From Linyphia triangularis (Eukaryota > Arthropoda > Arachnida > Araneae > Linyphiidae), in NCBI GenBank assembly GCA_963978545.1, contig OZ021732.1, positions 25,430,688-25,494,687 of the forward strand: 64,000 bases of DNA. The letters run 5' to 3'. The stretch's first letter is position 1. Each line of letters opens with the position of its first letter. Positions 61,859 through 64,000 of this stretch are shown one piece after another. The translations under genes were made by a program, and so were the position numbers. The notes beneath the pieces are model-generated. The model made no database searches. It worked only from the letters and a program-made list of their open reading frames with translations, and was not told the origin of the DNA.

Positions 61859-64000
61859 AAGAAAACATCTACTTTTATTCATAGCTCTAATTGAATGAGT
61901 TTTAGTACAGAGGAACACAGCGACGAAACAGAGACTTCCGAAATATCTGAGAAACATCGACAATTTCGCAATCAGTGACTTCTTAACTCTTTGTACTGAA
62001 ATTCTCTAATATTAAAACTCTGAAAAGAAATTGATTGATAGCAATTTAATTTTTTTTTATCTAACCCATTAAACCGTAGACTATACTCCTTTCAACATCT
62101 ATGCTGCAAATTGAAATGTCTAAAATAAAACACAAAAGTGACACTGCATCCTGACGCCAAATGAAACCTTAATTTTTAAGGCGTTTGTGATGTTTGATAT
62201 TGGGGGCATTTTCAGACTGTTAATATGTTTGAAGGGGTTGGTATGACATCTTTATTCACATTAGTACAGATTTTGAACAGTTAGATCAGAAATCTTTACC
62301 AGTGTGATATTACAGTATGATGATACTACTCTTTGTTAACCATGTTTTATCTCTCCCTTGAATAAAAGCATGCACTACAAATACTTGTTTTTTAAATTTC
62401 GAATCAATTTTGCGTTTGAATCAAGTGCTACTTTTGAGTTTTATTTTAACACATTTCAATTTGCATTATAGGGTATTCCACAGAAACAGGAATTTCTTTT
62501 CAACTTGTGGCACGTATATGTCCTTATTTCTATTAACTGTAAAGTAATAAAAGTCTGTTATGAAGAGTTCCTGTGAGAAGGGGGGGACTTAGTCCATGGG
62601 AATCAATATCGCGAAAAATAGAAATGAAAGTTTGTCATCTCATAAAAAGAGCATGAAAAGTTTTTTCTTGTGACTAATATTACGTGAACTGATTTTGCAC
62701 AGAAAATGATAGCATAAGCGCCTCCTTCATGACCGATAGAATGACGTCAACAGTTCAATTTCATGAAAAAATGGATGTTTTTGCTTTGCTCTTCATAACT
62801 TAAACTATAATAAGTATACAGTTTTGCTTCCTTAACTTAGTAGAACATTTAGCTCAATGAAATATTGAAATTATCTGTCTCCAAGTCACTCAAATACTCT
62901 GAAATATATTCTTTTTGCCATATGAATAGAATGTCATAAAAATAAGCATATGCTACGTAAGAAGTATAAGTATACAGTTTAAAATGAAAAAATATTATTA
63001 TTATTATTTTTTATTTTTTTTATTTTACAATTTAACTAAATTTTTGTAAAATTAATTTAACAGCGGATCATTCCTTTCAGCCTAACCCGACAAGTGACAT
63101 TTGCAAAAAATCTAATAAATATTAATTCCTAATCTGTAAAGTATTAGTTATACTATAATTGTAATTTAGGCAATGTATAATGTTATTTAGTATAGTAGTT
63201 TTAATCTGAAGACGTATTAGTTTAATGAAACTGGGTAATTTTCAAGAAAATTATCGAAACCTTCGTTCCACACTTGACTTGGAAAGGCCCTTCTTATAAG
63301 TTACATTAAATCAATTTGGAATTGCGCAAAAACGTGTATATATTTATAATAAAGAGAAATTTTTTGAATTTTTAGCATAAATTCCAATTAATAAAAACAT
63401 GAGCAATTTTTAATTTTATTATGTCCTTATATTTTTAATTTTTTTTTTAATGTAGACATAATTTCCGCCAAGGTCAAGTTACTACGTTTACTATTTTTTT
63501 TGTTTCACTTCCACAGTCTCCATTCTTCTCTGCACAGCCTTCATTTTAATTACGGAAACCCTTTATTTCATAATCGGTTCCTTAACCCAAGTTGGCGCTA
63601 AAATTCCGAAACTTCACAAATCCAAAACAAATTACAACTCTGAATTTATGAATGAATGTCTCAAGAAAGAGAGTGGTGAGTGTTGAACTCTCACGAATAG
63701 GATGCTCTCACAACTTTTCCCTCTTCTCTTGATATTCATGGCATGCCACGAGAGTTCCCACACAATCTGACCTCTTCCTCCGACATTTCATTAACGACTG
63801 ATTAATGTGAGTCAGTTGATGAATGGTGATGAAGCATGTCCTCCGCAGTCGTCCCCTTCCAGACTTCATCAGCGTCGTCTTGAAACTGTAGAAATTAATG
63901 TCATCCGAGCGATCAGCATTCTTGTTCTGTTGCTGTAATTTGATGGACGAGCCAGAAAAGCAAAAGTGCGTTGATATATGTGTATATAAAAAGAGGTAAT

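Larger units (their letters stand above)
55466..64000 (+). other. Lim1 intron (5' part) downstream of the homeodomain exon
   Basis: Begins with the donor gtaaac and runs off the window end. I searched by eye for the expected C-terminal exon (vertebrate LHX1 continues with a DYQSEYY-like segment) and did not find it. Unrecognised stretches are 55470-56280, 57500-59070, 59810-60760, 61300-61830 and 61860-64000. The last 500 bp (63480-64000) are GC-richer and non-repetitive. Confidence 0.7.

Overview
This is an AT-rich animal genomic window made almost entirely of intron. Three internal exons of one plus-strand LIM-homeodomain gene of the LHX1/LHX5 (Lim1) class are its only supported coding content. 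They carry the second LIM zinc finger (7370-7575), a linker plus homeodomain residues 1-46 (19213-19589), and homeodomain residues 47-60 plus a C-terminal extension (55297-55465). Splice phases join without conflict (phase 2 into the first exon, then 1, 0, 1). The start codon, LIM1 finger and 3' end lie outside the window or were not found. The protein sequence, gene structure and dense load of eukaryotic transposons point to an invertebrate, most likely an arthropod. A chelicerate such as a spider is plausible from the very long introns, but that is inference.

Layout: 1-7369 is the tail of an intron holding a tetranucleotide cluster, a 742-bp foldback element with TTAA ends, a (CA)n tract and a tRNA-derived SINE just upstream of the LIM2 exon. 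The 11.6-kb intron 7576-19212 holds a decayed THAP-domain transposon remnant, a palindromic TA-flanked MITE, a G-rich minisatellite and a Helitron-like copy. The 35.7-kb intron 19590-55296 splits the homeodomain at the classical position 46/47. It contains (TA)n blocks up to 582 bp, a tandem repeat of about 266 bp, two SINE copies, an inverted pair of long repeats (one carrying a SINE insertion) and several small DNA-transposon derivatives. The last partial intron, 55466-64000, holds a POU/SOX-like motif pair, a complete Helitron-like element and two hAT-like MITEs with 8-bp target duplications.

The product would be a nuclear transcription factor: LIM fingers bind cofactors of the Ldb/Chip type and the homeodomain binds TAAT-type sites. 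No second gene, operon, CRISPR array or canonical tRNA/rRNA gene was found. The most informative non-coding result is a tRNA-SINE family of about 185 bp with three copies, each flanked by 13-14-bp target duplications. One copy can be shown to be an insertion because the related repeat 6 kb away keeps the empty site.
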